Below are positions 14,601 to 24,245 of a stretch of 64,000 nucleotides of DNA, in pieces (within the stretch, counting starts at the first letter, position 1; every line of letters begins with the position of its first letter). The notes beneath the pieces were generated by a model. The model saw nothing but the letters and a program-made list of their open reading frames with translations. It did no database searches and was not told the origin of the DNA. This DNA is from Allolobophora icterica (lineage: Eukaryota; Annelida; Clitellata; Crassiclitellata; Lumbricidae), in the NCBI GenBank assembly GCA_963556255.1, contig OY744605.1, positions 63,680,416-63,744,415 of the forward strand, written 5' to 3'. The translations under genes were made by a program, and so were the position numbers.

Positions 14601-17600
14601 TTCAACAGAATTGAATCCTCTGAATTATATCTAAAAACAATATATTACCTGTCCTACATGTCTATTATCATCCTTCAGGTTTAGAAAAAATACCTTACCC
14701 TCCATATTTAAAAACTATTTTATATCAGTAGCTCCAAATCATTTGTTGAATACTCGAGGTTCAAATAAATATGCTCGTACTGTTCGTTGACTTAACAGAT
14801 TCTGAATTCTTGATCCTTGATTATATGGAACTTATTATCAGAATATATTAAGAGGGAAACAAGATTGAACGGTCGTCAGTGTGTAATAGTAATTAGTGAC
14901 TTCTATTGCGCTGGTGTCATCAACCGATGGCACACTAACACCAAGCCGTAATCATGTCAGTATCCAGAAGATCAGTCCGTAAGACAGCGAGGCAGCCTAT
15001 GGTGGATAAGTAATTTGAAAGAGGTAAGTTTTAAGCTGAGAACGAAATGACACAAACAACTGAGCAGAGCAAACAGGTTTAGAAAAATGAATCATTTGAA
15101 AAATGAATCATTTGACTTTTACTTTCTATACACAGAGACAAATCCTTTGGATTACGTCTATCGATGCCTACAGTGTCAGGTCCGACTGATGGATGAAAAT
15201 GAAACAGAGGCCCAGTATCTTCTTCGATACGTCAGTGCAACATGGAATGGTGAGTCATACCATGTCATCAGGCACATTCTTACGTAACAAAGCAGTAGTA
15301 AAATAGCTATCTGCCAGAACTTGGCTTGTTTGAGCATTTAGCAATGTTTAATGACCAATGCCTGTGAATAAGCTGGTTCCTCCTACTAGGAGTCAGCCGG
15401 AAATCGCCTCGGACATTTGCCTCGGCCGAATATCCCGTTTTTGGCACTACTCGGAAGTATTCGCCTCGGCAAATACTGAACACGCAAATAGTTGCTTGTC
15501 TGCCTCACATGCCGGAATTTGTAGGCTCATAATGTCAGCTTTGAGCTTAACCATAACCATAACCGTAAATTTTATTACTTCGCATAATATGCAGTAACAG
15601 AAATGATGTCATTCAGTGTAAAATTTTAACAGAAAACAGATCAATTGATTAGTTTTCAATGGAAGTAAAGGGATAGAAACCCTTAAGGGACCTGGGTCCC
15701 ACTATCAGGGTTACCCTTGTACATGAAAAATAGTGGCAACTGGCTTAACATTGTAATATTAGACATTATGGACTTAACTAGTTAACTAAACATCGAAGTA
15801 ATATCACATCAGGTGTCAGCATCAAAACCTAGTGCACACTCAAGGTAGTAATTTGCTAGTAAAGCTTCATCTAGCATATTCATTTTGAAGAAGAAAAGTA
15901 CAAAAAACACCAACACCGGAAGTTCACAATGGAAGTCAAGTCCATTTCACTGATTATTTATTTCTAAAATTCAAAATGTATTAGTCAGTTATTACAAGTA
16001 CAGAAATTTATTTCGATAATTTTTCATTACTTGAAAATGTGAAGTTTCGCATGCGGAACGAACCGAATCCGGATCCCGGCAAATAGTACATCCAAATACT
16101 CGGATTCGGTATTCGGTGAAAAATGTCTACCCGGCTGATCCCTAGTTCCTACAACTTAGAAATCCAGAGCTATCAATTACTTTGACGACATGGATCTTTG
16201 CTAATCAGTAGCCCATCTGCCTAATCTAATGTAATCCACAGATCTGATTTGTGCGATCATCTGTCTAGTCTGTTATCGAATTTAGTCTAATATGTAGTAT
16301 CTGAGTATCAATCCAATCTACCGTAGTTAAATTTAATCTACAGTGTGATCCAAGCTATGAAATCATGCAGTTCTATCTTATTCAAAATAATCAGTATATG
16401 ATAATTGAATATAACATATATAATATATATATATAGTCAGATTATAGATTAATATGTAATCTATATAACAGTATATAATTCAGTAGAATCTACTGTCAAC
16501 TTGGAGCTCGGGGTTCAAATCCCCTCTGGGACAGACAGATGCTTCAAGATTTCTGCTCCACCTTTGTCCTGTAGTGAACTTGGCTATAAAATTGGGTTTG
16601 ATTTTCCATCGACCATACAATGTTAGTGAGAAGATTAGATAACAAGGGAGAGGATTTTTCTATGACCCCATATCCCAAGATTAAGAAAATGAAGTTACTA
16701 GCTTCTCATACCCATGGCTGCGTCTTGGGTTCAGCGTAAGGAACTGCTCTTATTCAGGAAAAGTGGAAGCCATTTTCCGCATCAGCCGTGAGGGGGAGGA
16801 GCAGCGACTTGCATCCTGTGGAGTCAAGAACCACCGGCTACTCTTCCATGGCAGCAGCAGCAGCAACCTCATCAGCATCCTCAGCAAGGGACTGCTCATC
16901 TCGCCGCCCGATGCACCAGCATGCGGCAGCGCCTTTGGAAATGTGAGTTTAACCTAATTACAGTTAAGTCCTAATGAAGTCTTGATTTGAAAAGTTGCTA
17001 AGTTGTGACTGATCCTAACTAATCCACCAGAAACAGCTGAAGAAACATTCTCAGCTTTTTTTTAAGTCATATCTTTTTAAATGTGTTAAAGAACCGTGTT
17101 TAATCGTCTTTAAGAGGTCCTGGAAGGGTACTGTACAAGCTGGCTGTGTGCAGACGTACGTGATCCATGTTTGTACTGCTGAGTAAAATGGATTGTGGTT
17201 TTACTGTGAGTTGACTGGAGACTATTATCATTTGACTACATATTGCGTGCTGTTTAGAGGTCCCTTTAAAGATGGTATATAAATGTTGTTTAGAGGCACA
17301 TATTACATTCAGCACTTGAATATGTTTTGTCTTAGGGTATCTACACTGCAGACCTATTCTCAAAGAGCCATGCATACTGTTACAACTACAGTGCTCATTC
17401 CAAGGTCAAGTACATGTTGGTCTGTGAGGTAAGTCGACTTTGGAATATATTACTGGCTGGGTACACGGTAAATGAAGTTCTCATTTATGATATTCTTTAG
17501 CTTTAAATAGTCTCCAGCGTCACAATGTCCTCTGTTTAGTTGCACCCAGTTTGTGTTACTTTATTAATGCTACACTTCATTAGGTTGACCTGCATTACTT

Positions 17601-18923
17601 TGTTAGTGCTGCTTTCCTTTAGGTAGGCTGGTGTTTGGTTAATACTGCATTCTGTTAGTATTGTGTTACTTTGTTAATGCTGCATCCCATTAAGTAGACT
17701 GGTGCTATTTCGATAATGTGGCATTCCTTTAGGTTGCTTTGGGGAAAACCAAGGACATCTGTCAGTTTGAATATCAGGAGAAGGTCCCCATTGGATTTCA
17801 GAGTGTTCGTGGTGTTGGCCAGAAGCAACCAAATCCTCAGTTTGATCTCACTCTTCCCACAGGTCAGTTATCCTTCCAGTTGCATAACTTCCTACTGATT
17901 TGGTGCTAGATAAATTTGTATTACATTATATGACAGCAATCAATGAGAGGTTAGCGTTACACTTGTTGCTGTTCAGTTTTTCCTGAAGCAGTGCTATACA
18001 AATGTCTTTTTATGTTACATTAGTGTAGCAGATGCAATAGTTATCAAATGTCTTGTGTCATATTATTATTATTATTTGTGAAGTATAAATTTGTTAGATT
18101 TTAGTTTTAGATAGATGCGACGCTGAATAAATAAAGCAACACTTAAGCTCTAATAAGTTTTACCTGTAAGACCTGTAAGAGACAACATGTTGACATATGA
18201 GAGGAAGTGAAGAGCTATGTTGTCATGGTGATGAACGCTGTCACAGCCAATCAGGAGATTTAGAACAAAGAGTAGAATGAAACGGTCAGAAGTTCAACAA
18301 GAGAGGTGAAAAAGGACGGTGCTAGGAAAGTCATTTGTGATTGGCTTTAGTTGGATTTCTTAATATGTATTTGCATGTATTTGGAATATAACTCAACCAT
18401 AGAGTTAGGTCGGATTTTCGAAATGGAGGACGATTTGTTGAGTTTAACTCAATGAAGTTAACGAGTCAGCCAGTTGTGATTAACAATAATCTGCTCAACA
18501 GCTAGATGTCTGGGAATTAGGTGACCATATGACTTCCTTCTGAGTTTTCCCGTTCCTATCATATGATGTCTCGTATAAGCCAGCTGTAAAATTATCAGTG
18601 TGTAATAAAACATCAGTTTAGTTTGGTTAGGTTACTTGTTGTTCATTGATAAGTAAGACCAAGTTTTAATAAACATCTGTAGCCTGGCAGGCCAGCCCAT
18701 TCAAATGGTATGAAGAGCCTATATGGGAATTGCAACCTGAAAGTAGTTTGCTATGTGTTGTGAAAAAGTAGTCATTTTTTGCACAGGAGCTGTTATTCAA
18801 CTCGGAGCCAGTAAAGTTCACCAGAAACTTGGTAACCAGTATATCTTTCTGAATGACAGTGAATACATTGTCTACAAGGAGGACCAAGTTTGCCTGAGAT
18901 ACCTGATCCAATTCGTCTCCTAG
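29..18923 (+). CDS. Ankyrin-WGR poly(ADP-ribose) polymerase (PME-5-like), 5' end off window
   Basis: Joined exons 29-299, 696-918, 5700-5977, 6557-6744, 7237-7342, 7647-7816, 9267-9414, 11954-12075, 13801-13882, 14192-14369, 15136-15249, 16758-16942, 17336-17428, 17733-17862 and 18787-18923. All junctions are GT-AG and all phases agree, giving 807 residues then TAG. Domains in order: ankyrin repeats (about 1-255), WGR (about 320-430), PARP regulatory helices (about 450-590), catalytic domain (about 600-807). The NAD-binding and catalytic H657 (LLFHGS), Y691 (GIYTAD) and E788 (NDSEYIVY) are all present, so a true polymer-forming enzyme is expected: it would transfer ADP-ribose from NAD+ to proteins, probably in the nucleus. 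WGR domains in this family sense DNA breaks; ankyrin repeats bind partners. This order matches what I recall of C. elegans PME-5. It is neither tankyrase (no SAM or WGR mix like this) nor PARP1 (no zinc fingers or BRCT seen). The upstream exons lie outside the window. Confidence 0.9.
696..918 (+). CDS. PARP exon b: ankyrin end plus basic linker
   Basis: Acceptor TTTTTGCAG, donor GTCAGT, phase 0 in and phase 1 out. It finishes an ankyrin repeat (NNVHLVRLLLDHG) and continues into a lysine/arginine-rich linker (about residues 130-165) that could be a nuclear localisation segment (inference). Confidence 0.8.
1523..1662 (+). mobile_element. LINE 3' end, copy 1
   Basis: 140 bases identical to 33693-33832. 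The plus frame reads ELRLHPRSSSGTFYDHLKTA, like the last residues of LINE reverse transcriptase proteins, followed by a GCGCTATATAAATTTACGAATGAA tail and a short ATGA repeat. Confidence 0.7.
1721..1782 (-). mobile_element. Palindromic mini-element, copy 1
   Basis: About 62 bp with arms ACACTTTAACGAC/CGTTAAAGT. Its reverse complement aligns with 12795-12864 across the loop as well (shared core GTGACTGGGAAAC). Confidence 0.55.
2760..3720 (+). pseudogene. Decayed repeat-encoded protein of unknown function
   Basis: Broken frames read, in order, EEARASDILPPAFKLAELGQ, ADTHLSLHCQHAAQ, STADTDVVVLVVAYLQ, then VTDDIDEATIAVLERFVIIM and YDRTSDCTDLNPACKQLFTK. I recognise this order (E-ADTR...TDTDVVVLA...ERFV-MYDRTS) from a multicopy uncharacterised protein common in aquatic invertebrate genomes. 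Several stops and frameshifts are present. Confidence 0.55.
3431..3454. repeat. 24-bp hairpin
   Basis: ACTGCAATCAG and its exact reverse complement CTGATTGCAGT separated by CC. Confidence 0.8.
3785..3890 (+). pseudogene. LINE reverse transcriptase fragment
   Basis: Reads RIDYCNSVLIGLPKTCLS, stop, then LVLNAAGR, matching the R-x-DYCNSLL-GLP ... LQ-VQNAAAR motif of CR1/L2-like reverse transcriptases. Only about 35 codons survive. Confidence 0.65.
3927..4015 (-). repeat. Inverted partial copy of the 2760-3720 element
   Basis: On the minus strand this reads FLNLSEVTDDIDEATISVYS, repeating the EVTDDIDEATI stretch encoded on the plus strand at 3525-3565. The two copies face each other. Confidence 0.55.
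5700..5977 (+). CDS. PARP exon c: further ankyrin repeats
   Basis: Acceptor TATGTGTAG, donor GTAAGT, phase 1 in and 0 out. It encodes two clear ankyrin units (CQGRSALHYLVQ and KDGKTVMDYAMAQ). A 4.8 kb intron full of decayed repeats precedes it; a missed exon in that intron cannot be excluded, but the phase fits directly. Confidence 0.85.
6557..6744 (+). CDS. PARP exon d: ankyrin-WGR linker
   Basis: Acceptor GTTTTAG, donor GTATGA (weak but phase-consistent; phase 2 out). It encodes an acidic stretch (FVRDSDKFIEKFEQNLATEE) ahead of the WGR domain. No named domain is recognised here. Confidence 0.75.
7237..7342 (+). CDS. PARP exon e: WGR domain, first half
   Basis: Acceptor CTCTTGCAG, donor GTGAGT. 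It encodes the WGR entry strand VLIDTDLNLPYDVLLTKIDV and the NFYKMQ strand typical of WGR domains. Confidence 0.9.
7647..7816 (+). CDS. PARP exon f: WGR core
   Basis: Acceptor GTATTGTCAG, donor GTACAT. It contains the signature W-G-R (FTRWGRIGDSG), followed by AVKEFRKIFRAKTSNDW, the conserved end of the WGR fold. Confidence 0.92.
8090..8954. mobile_element. hAT-type element, 865 bp, GGGGATGG/ACCGCGGT arms
   Basis: Flanked by perfect 8-bp duplications CTGTGCAT (8082-8089, 8955-8962). Inverted ends TAGAGAGTGAC. The left arm is an array of CCCCATCCCCGCC; the right arm is an array of TACCGCGGTA palindromes. No transposase. Lies in a PARP intron. Confidence 0.88.
9267..9414 (+). CDS. PARP exon g: WGR to regulatory domain
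   Basis: Acceptor TTGTTAG, donor GTGAGC, phase 2 in and 0 out. It encodes NFEPKPRKYRLVAL, equivalent to the F-x-P-x-P-x-K-Y element after WGR, then the first regulatory helix (LHPYVQDVIKEL). Confidence 0.85.
9504..10711. mobile_element. hAT-type element, 1208 bp, CAGGGGTTCTCAAAC ends
   Basis: Perfect 8-bp duplications CTCTACGG (9496-9503, 10712-10719). Inverted ends CAGGGGTTCTCAAAC, a typical hAT terminus. The arms carry GTACCCC units and a palindrome CGTACCCCTAGGGGTACG. No open transposase frame. Confidence 0.92.
10822..11621 (-). mobile_element. Tc1/mariner-type element, internally deleted
   Basis: About 30-bp inverted ends beginning CACGGTGAGTCAT, flanked by TA, inside a TA microsatellite. 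The minus strand retains an N-terminal piece (RIDKTGSFFYRQPGRGRP, 11157-11339) and the transposase end WPPNIPDLNPVEYKIWSVVQ (10922-11170). The middle of the transposase is missing, so it is non-autonomous. Confidence 0.88.
11954..12075 (+). CDS. PARP exon h: regulatory helices
   Basis: Acceptor TGTTCAAACAG, donor GTGAGA. It encodes DMVMLANSMDKLGID and the PLGRI motif (family form: PLGKLS) of the PARP helical subdomain. A SINE follows about 40 bases into the intron. Confidence 0.85.
12119..12330 (+). mobile_element. tRNA-derived SINE
   Basis: A-box-like AGTAGTGGTAACACTC and B-box-like CGGATCGACTCC, then an unrelated body and an A/T-rich AATAATAAAG tail. Confidence 0.6.
12795..12864 (+). mobile_element. 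Palindromic mini-element, copy 2
   Basis: About 70 bp; arms AACACTTTTACGACGAG and CTCGTCGTTAAAATGTT around a loop with GTGACTGGGAAAC. Confidence 0.55.
13137..13282. mobile_element. hAT-type mini-element, 146 bp
   Basis: Duplications CTTTTAAT/CTTTTAAG (7 of 8). Ends CAGTGGTTAAAGT/CAGGGGTTAAAGT inverted. It contains three GAGCAGTGGGAACGC units and one inverted GCGTTCCCA. Confidence 0.75.
13801..13882 (+). CDS. PARP exon i: regulatory helix
   Basis: Acceptor GTGTTGTAG, donor GTTAGA. The 82-nt exon encodes one helix (TMVKTVEKMRSNIAVTDMEK); phase 2 in and 0 out. Confidence 0.8.
14192..14369 (+). CDS. PARP exon j: regulatory domain, end
   Basis: Acceptor TTGCATTTAG, donor GTCAGT. It encodes IASLTNEYYHLLPKAGF, the counterpart of the S-x-x-Y-x-x-IPH motif in PARPs, then a long helix of the regulatory domain. 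Confidence 0.85.
15136..15249 (+). CDS. PARP exon k: start of catalytic domain
   Basis: Acceptor TATACACAG, donor GTGAGT. It encodes NPLDYVYRCLQCQ (family: NPID-x-x-Y-x-x-L) and the helix EAQYLLRYVSATW. Confidence 0.88.
15387..16144. mobile_element. hAT-type element, 758 bp, CTCGG arms
   Basis: Inverted ends TAGGAGTCAGCCGG/TAGGGATCAGCCGG. Duplications match 6 of 8 (CCTCCTAC/GTTCCTAC). Arms of GCCTCGG and ACTCGGATTCGG units. Same family as the 402-bp element at 56032. Confidence 0.82.
16490..16720 (+). mobile_element. SINE with tRNA B box, copy 1
   Basis: B box GGTTCAAATCCCCTCTGGGA at 16513, then a body with AGATTTCTGCTCCACCT that is also found at 29070. Confidence 0.55.
16758..16942 (+). 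CDS. PARP exon l: catalytic His exon
   Basis: Acceptor CTTATTCAG, donor GTGAGT. It encodes VEAIFRISREGEEQR and LLFHGSSSSN; the catalytic-triad histidine codon CAT is at 16847-16849. Confidence 0.95.
17336..17428 (+). CDS. PARP exon m: catalytic Tyr exon
   Basis: Acceptor TTTTGTCTTAG, donor GTAAGT. The 93-nt exon encodes GIYTADLFSKSHAYC; the triad tyrosine codon is at 17342-17344. Confidence 0.95.
17540..17740 (+). repeat. Tandem repeat containing the exon n acceptor
   Basis: About five diverged units of 31-42 bp, each with TGTTACTTTGTTAATGCTGC and ending in CATTAGGTTG or CCTTTAGGTAGG. The last unit supplies the real splice acceptor of exon n. Confidence 0.65.
17733..17862 (+). CDS. PARP exon n: catalytic core strand and loop
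   Basis: The acceptor ATTCCTTTAG is the last copy of a tandem repeat filling the intron (see 17540-17740); donor GTCAGT. It encodes VALGKTKDI and the SVRGVGQKQPNP loop (SVKGLGK-type in PARP1). Confidence 0.93.
18787..18923 (+). CDS. PARP terminal exon: catalytic Glu and stop
   Basis: Acceptor TTTTTTGCACAG. It encodes FLNDSEYIVY with the polymerase glutamate codon at 18861-18863, then VCLRYLIQFVS and the stop TAG at 18921-18923. Confidence 0.95.
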
Positions 18924-20376
18924 ATAACGTACAATATTTCTTATTTACAAATATCCCTGTTGCTTGTTATGTAGAGGTTTTGTTTAGATTTGTATTGACA
19001 TTTGAAGACTAGCAATGATTAACTGCTTTCTGTGGATGCATTTTCACAAGATTTCTTAAGTTTCTTTGTGACTGTTTTGGCAGCACTCTTCAAAAGGACA
19101 AACTCTGAGGTGTAAAATAATCTGTTGTGTGAATGCAGAGTTCATTCTATGCGGAAGCTGTATTCTTAATGGTCTTAACATGCTTGCTCTAATGAGAATA
19201 TGCTTTCATTTTTGCTTTAAGAAGAAGCAATAGCTGTGGTTTGACTTGTAAAGTACATGTAAGATATTATCAAGTGACAGTTTTGTAACTGTGGAAGTTA
19301 ACCAATTGAATCATGATTATGATTCTGCCAGATTTTAAAAACTTGGTGTGAAATGGTTATACCATAACTGGGTGTTGTTGATGTGGGTGGGTGGGCGTGT
19401 GTGGGTGTGCTGAGTTTCCCATGTGAACTTGGCATTTAATCTATTTAATCTACTGAGCTTTTAAGTTTCAACAGGCATGCATCCAGTTCTAATTGAAATA
19501 GGTTATTGCTTTATTTGAGTAATTTCTTGTTACTTCAGATTGCAGCTCAAGTATTTCTTACTTTGTGGGATTGGCTTAACTGACTAAAAGATATTTACCA
19601 TGTGCAACACTAATTAATTATAATCAGCTTTGCCTGATAACACAGTCTGTAGGTTCATCCCTGAGATGGTTGTTGTGTGTGGACCTCGAGCAAATTCTTA
19701 ATGCACAGCTGCCTAGAGTATCAGCTACTCATATACCTTGTCATTAATACATGTTGTTGGGCATTTTACAAATGTAAGAAATATATAGTATGTTCAGAAT
19801 AAGGTGATACACATTGTGTAGTTTCTGTGTGTAAACGAGTATGTTACCTTTACCATTTTTATGCTTTCATTTTCAAATTTATGTGTTTATTTCATGTTTA
19901 TTGCAAGATTCTTTAATTAATGGCCAGAATCTGTCGAGTGTCAAACAGAATTATAGCCAATGGATTTTGTTAGAAAATAATTATGCCATAGTGCCAGTGA
20001 ACAATACAATGTGCCTCCTTATAAAGCAAATTCTGATATAACATGATTGAGAAAATGGATCTCATATTTTATTCATCTTTAGAACAGGACCTTATTAAAG
20101 CAAAACCTTGTTATAACTTGGTAATTGTTATGGATCCAAAAACTATTCGAGGTTCTTGTGTACTTTCATATTTACAGGTAGGCCATGTTGTATGTGTCTG
20201 TTTCCTGAATTTTGGTTGTTCAGTGTCTATTTTATACCATGGATGTGACACTTCATGTATTTACGCACCAGCTTTGTTGTGTAGAGAGATTAGAATTTGT
20301 CATTGAACATTGAGAGAAACATATCGTCAAACCTGGTTTTTGAGCTTATGTACTAGATATTTAATTTCAGTCTTTA

Positions 20377-20382
20377 AATAAA
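20377..20382 (+). promoter_or_regulatory. Candidate PARP polyadenylation signal AATAAA
   Basis: First AATAAA I noticed downstream of the PARP stop, 1.45 kb into the 3' flank. No transcript evidence; the real cleavage site could be elsewhere. Confidence 0.25.
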
Positions 20383-22465
20383 GCTGTTGGTGGTCCAGAC
20401 TTGACCACTGGTATCTGAGTGTCATCATAAGAATTCCACTGAATTTCCTTTTTTCAAAGATAGGTTTGCAAGAAGCCATCTTTGTAAGGAACGAGTACAG
20501 TGAATGATGGGACTTTAACAAGTTAAACATACACAACTCTGTCCTGTGGAGCACAACAAATAAACTTGAAATGTTCCAGTTGTATTTTATTCATTTCAAC
20601 CCTCAGAACCACACATGAGAGTGACCGTAATGGAGACAGAGGCATGTAACATTGTAATAGTTTAACGCCTTATGCTTCTGTGCGAGTTGGCCTAAACTTC
20701 ATGTTAAGTCACTGCTGTTGATTTTCTGTTTGATATGTTCTTAGACTAGTTTTGTGAGCTTTTAGATCTGTGGAGTTTGTTATCGATGTTTTTATCACTT
20801 AACGATTTAAGTTGTTTGTGTGTAGTTGGTTCTGTTAGACGTTTGTGTTTGGCTTTTAATGGAAGTAATGTGATTGCAGTTGTAATCATGTGTAGTGCAT
20901 TGTTTGCTTTGATCGTGTGTACTGGTAGTGTGCCATTTTGATCGGGAGTTGTGTGGTTTTCAATCATGTGTCAGGCATTGTTTATTTCGTAATTGGATTG
21001 CTGTTAAATCTATACTGTATCTACAGTGGACCCTCTTTCTGACAAGTTTCAGCATAGCGCAAATTCTGATGCGAGGCGGTTTGGAACATTGATCCAATAT
21101 TTAATCAGGTTTAATTATTGATCGAATGTCATTATCATGTGGTACTTGATGTGGGTGTGTAATAGAGAGGATCCAGTGTATGGTATCTGGTGTGTTGCTG
21201 TTATTTTATCCAAGTAATAAAGATGATCTAGTGTATCTGGTATCTTGCTGTTATTTTATCACTGATCATTGTTTTTTAACTTTCGTTTAAGCAAGTGAAG
21301 GCTATGAGGTTAGTTTTGTACAAGTGAGGTTGTTTGAAGGTCAAATGAAATTGTGTGGCAGGATACAGATTCATTTATATGGTTTGCCTGGGACACAAAA
21401 TTTTTTGTTTTATTAAAAGTGAATTTAGGCCAAGAAGAGGATGGAAGATGAGAGGTCAGTTGGTAAGCTGAAAAACAGGTCTGGCCATAGAATTTAAATG
21501 ATCATGCTATTGCATGAAATGCTGGTTTAAAGATCATAAGTTTATGAGTTGGATTAAATTTAGTTCATGCATGAGCCTATTTTATATGAAGATTTTAGAT
21601 GATGATTTTGATTCCTTTTCATCTTGCAATAAAATCTTTTGAATAAAGTAGTGCATGTATGTATGTATGCATGTATGTTATGTATGTACGTAAGTATGCT
21701 TGTGTACTTATTTCTTCAGAATTCTTATTCCACGTAAATATTTCATACAAGTATTCTGGTACGTTAGAGCCTACCCAGGCTCTGGGAGATATCCTCTTAC
21801 ATATGGCAGAACCTTCTTCCAGCAAACACGATTGTGAGTAGGCTTGGTAGTGACCACTGTGCAGCTTGATGATCTGTTCAGTAGCATGCTGTGTTTGTAA
21901 TACAATAATTATGGGTTCTCGCCTGCTGGGCAGACATTCCTGGACAAAAAGTTGTTCTCACGCACTTGTTTCAGGCATCAGATTCAGATTTCCTGACGCT
22001 GGGTGCATAGTAAGTGCAACAAACAAAACAACTAAATCAATTAGTGCTTTGTTTGTTGTAACAATGGTTACAGATTAAGACGTTACACAATGCCAAACAC
22101 AGCACTGCCAGTTTCATCTGGGTTGGCTTGACATAGTTTCTTAAGAAATCACGTCTAAATAATAATCAGAGATCTTTGTTTATAAAGTTTTATTGTTAGA
22201 CTTAAGTATCAACACCTCCTCGATCCTGTGCTACCTGACAAAATGTCACCTATCGCTAGCTCTTCTGAAGACTAAACAAGGCAACACAGAGAGGACAAAT
22301 GATGAACATTAATTACTTTGTTACATTTAACGAGACGATTACGAACGCAGTACACTGAAACAATTACAATTTACACAGGATTTTATAGACACGAGAAGTT
22401 TTATATGCAAAGCAGCACACAACATTGGTGTGCTTGGGACAATATAGTGCCTCTGATAGAATGTT

Positions 22466-22531
22466 GACACTTTAACGACGAGCGTGCACTTAAATGTATG
22501 GAAAACTAATACCTCTCGTCGTTAAAGGGTT
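22466..22531 (+). mobile_element. Palindromic mini-element, copy 3
   Basis: About 66 bp; arms GACACTTTAACGACGAG and CTCGTCGTTAAAGGGTTA, with a different loop. Lies in the intergenic region. Confidence 0.55.
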
Positions 22532-23340
22532 ACAGGCACCACATAGATGCCTATAAAATGTGTGTATGAATGAACAGCAAATGTAAACTCAAACCATGCA
22601 CAACATTGCACAGCTAATGTAAACTCACAGAATGTGGTGGAATATATTCGCCTGCTTATCTACAGTGACCCGTATATGACCTGTGCTCTAGTACAAGCAC
22701 TTTTAAAAGGTTCTTGAAAGGAGCTATATAAATGTCTGCACATACGAATGTACTTACTTTATACTTGTGAGCGGGATTGCAGATTCTTATGTTAGAGTTT
22801 CCAGTCAGTTATACTATACACCGAAGGTACCAAACTGATTGGTGTATTATTCTTATTCCTGTTATTATTGTAATTGTTGCTACCAGAGGTAGAAATTATC
22901 TCACAGAAATTAATAAATTCTCCCAAGAATACTAAGTTTTGGAATAATACTAATGTTATTATTATTTCTGAATTTGTAGAGTTATTTACGTAGTGCCACT
23001 ATCAAATGATTGAACTGATGATGTTAAGTAATATTGTGCAACCTCAAAGACTGATTTTCAATTACATTTTACATCAGAACATGCTGATGCCAAAGCCGAG
23101 AACATCACATCCTCACGACCAGACTCAAATGGTGCTCAGCAAACAGTTGCTAGCTGAGTCTGACTCTTGTAGCGAAGACAAACAGAGCTGATGATTGCCT
23201 CAAAAATAATGCGACTTCTACCCAAAATAACCGTCAGGCTCTGGCAAGATTAGAAAACTGACATTACACGCAGAACTTTACAGCACAAGCGCAAAGTATG
23301 ATAGGAAGCAAAACATCAGCATGCAATTTGACGTTGACAT

Positions 23341-24144
23341 TATGGAATGTAATCCCGGGATCCCGAATCCCGGACCATTTTTAAATCCCGTAATCCCGGG
23401 ATTGACAAACGTGGAATCCCGTATTTTCGGGATTACAAAAAATTCGGATTTTTGGATTAAAATTACTTGATCCCCTGTATAATTCTTCCTTGAGGCTGGG
23501 GCAACGGACGCTAATTACGGCAGATAAGCAGCAACGACGGGTACGAGCCCTAGTACAGACTACAGACTGACTCTGGCTGCCTTGATATCAAGGTGCTGCA
23601 GGCTGCTGTGCACTCCTCCCGCAGCGGTGCTGCGCTGGTCACCTGTTGTTCTCAGACCTCATTCCCGGCCGTGGGATCGCTATCAACTATCAACACCTTT
23701 CCACTCAGAAACACCCCACCCCAAGTTAATTAGCCTCCGAGGACCAAACAAGCGGGCCAACCCCAGGATAGTGGCGAAACCTTGATCAAGTATCAACCAA
23801 GCCCTACTGCTGTCAAGTGCCTCTGCCTATTCTCTGAGTCATCAGTATTCGGAGATTCTACTTTTGACACTTTACGCTTCTTGCGATTAATTTTATCGTA
23901 AATAACTCCTAAGGAACGCTTTAACTTTTCATTATTTAAGGTTACATGTTTATAACACATCGCCACAACGTTCTTAAAACCAACCTCTTTAATACACAAC
24001 CACGTAACAGTATTGAATATACATTTATGCTATAGCCGGGAAAATTTTTCATTGCATAAAGTATAATCCCGGGATCCCGGGATTGATTAATTTCTAATCC
24101 CGTAATCCTGGGATTGACAGAATCCTCCGGGATTACATTCCCTA
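23341..24144. mobile_element. hAT-type element, 804 bp, ATCCCGGGAT arms
   Basis: Perfect duplications GTTGACAT (23333-23340, 24145-24152). Ends TATGGAATGTAATCCCGG/TAGGGAATGTAATCCCGG. Both arms repeat ATCCCGGGATT-type palindromes. No transposase seen. Confidence 0.92.
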
Positions 24145-24245
24145 GTTGACATCATTCAGGAAAATAGCTATATTATAAAACAACAGCTAAATGTACGCAA
24201 AAATGCTTCAGTGGGAGATTGTCTGAACCAGCAAAGGGAAGACTT

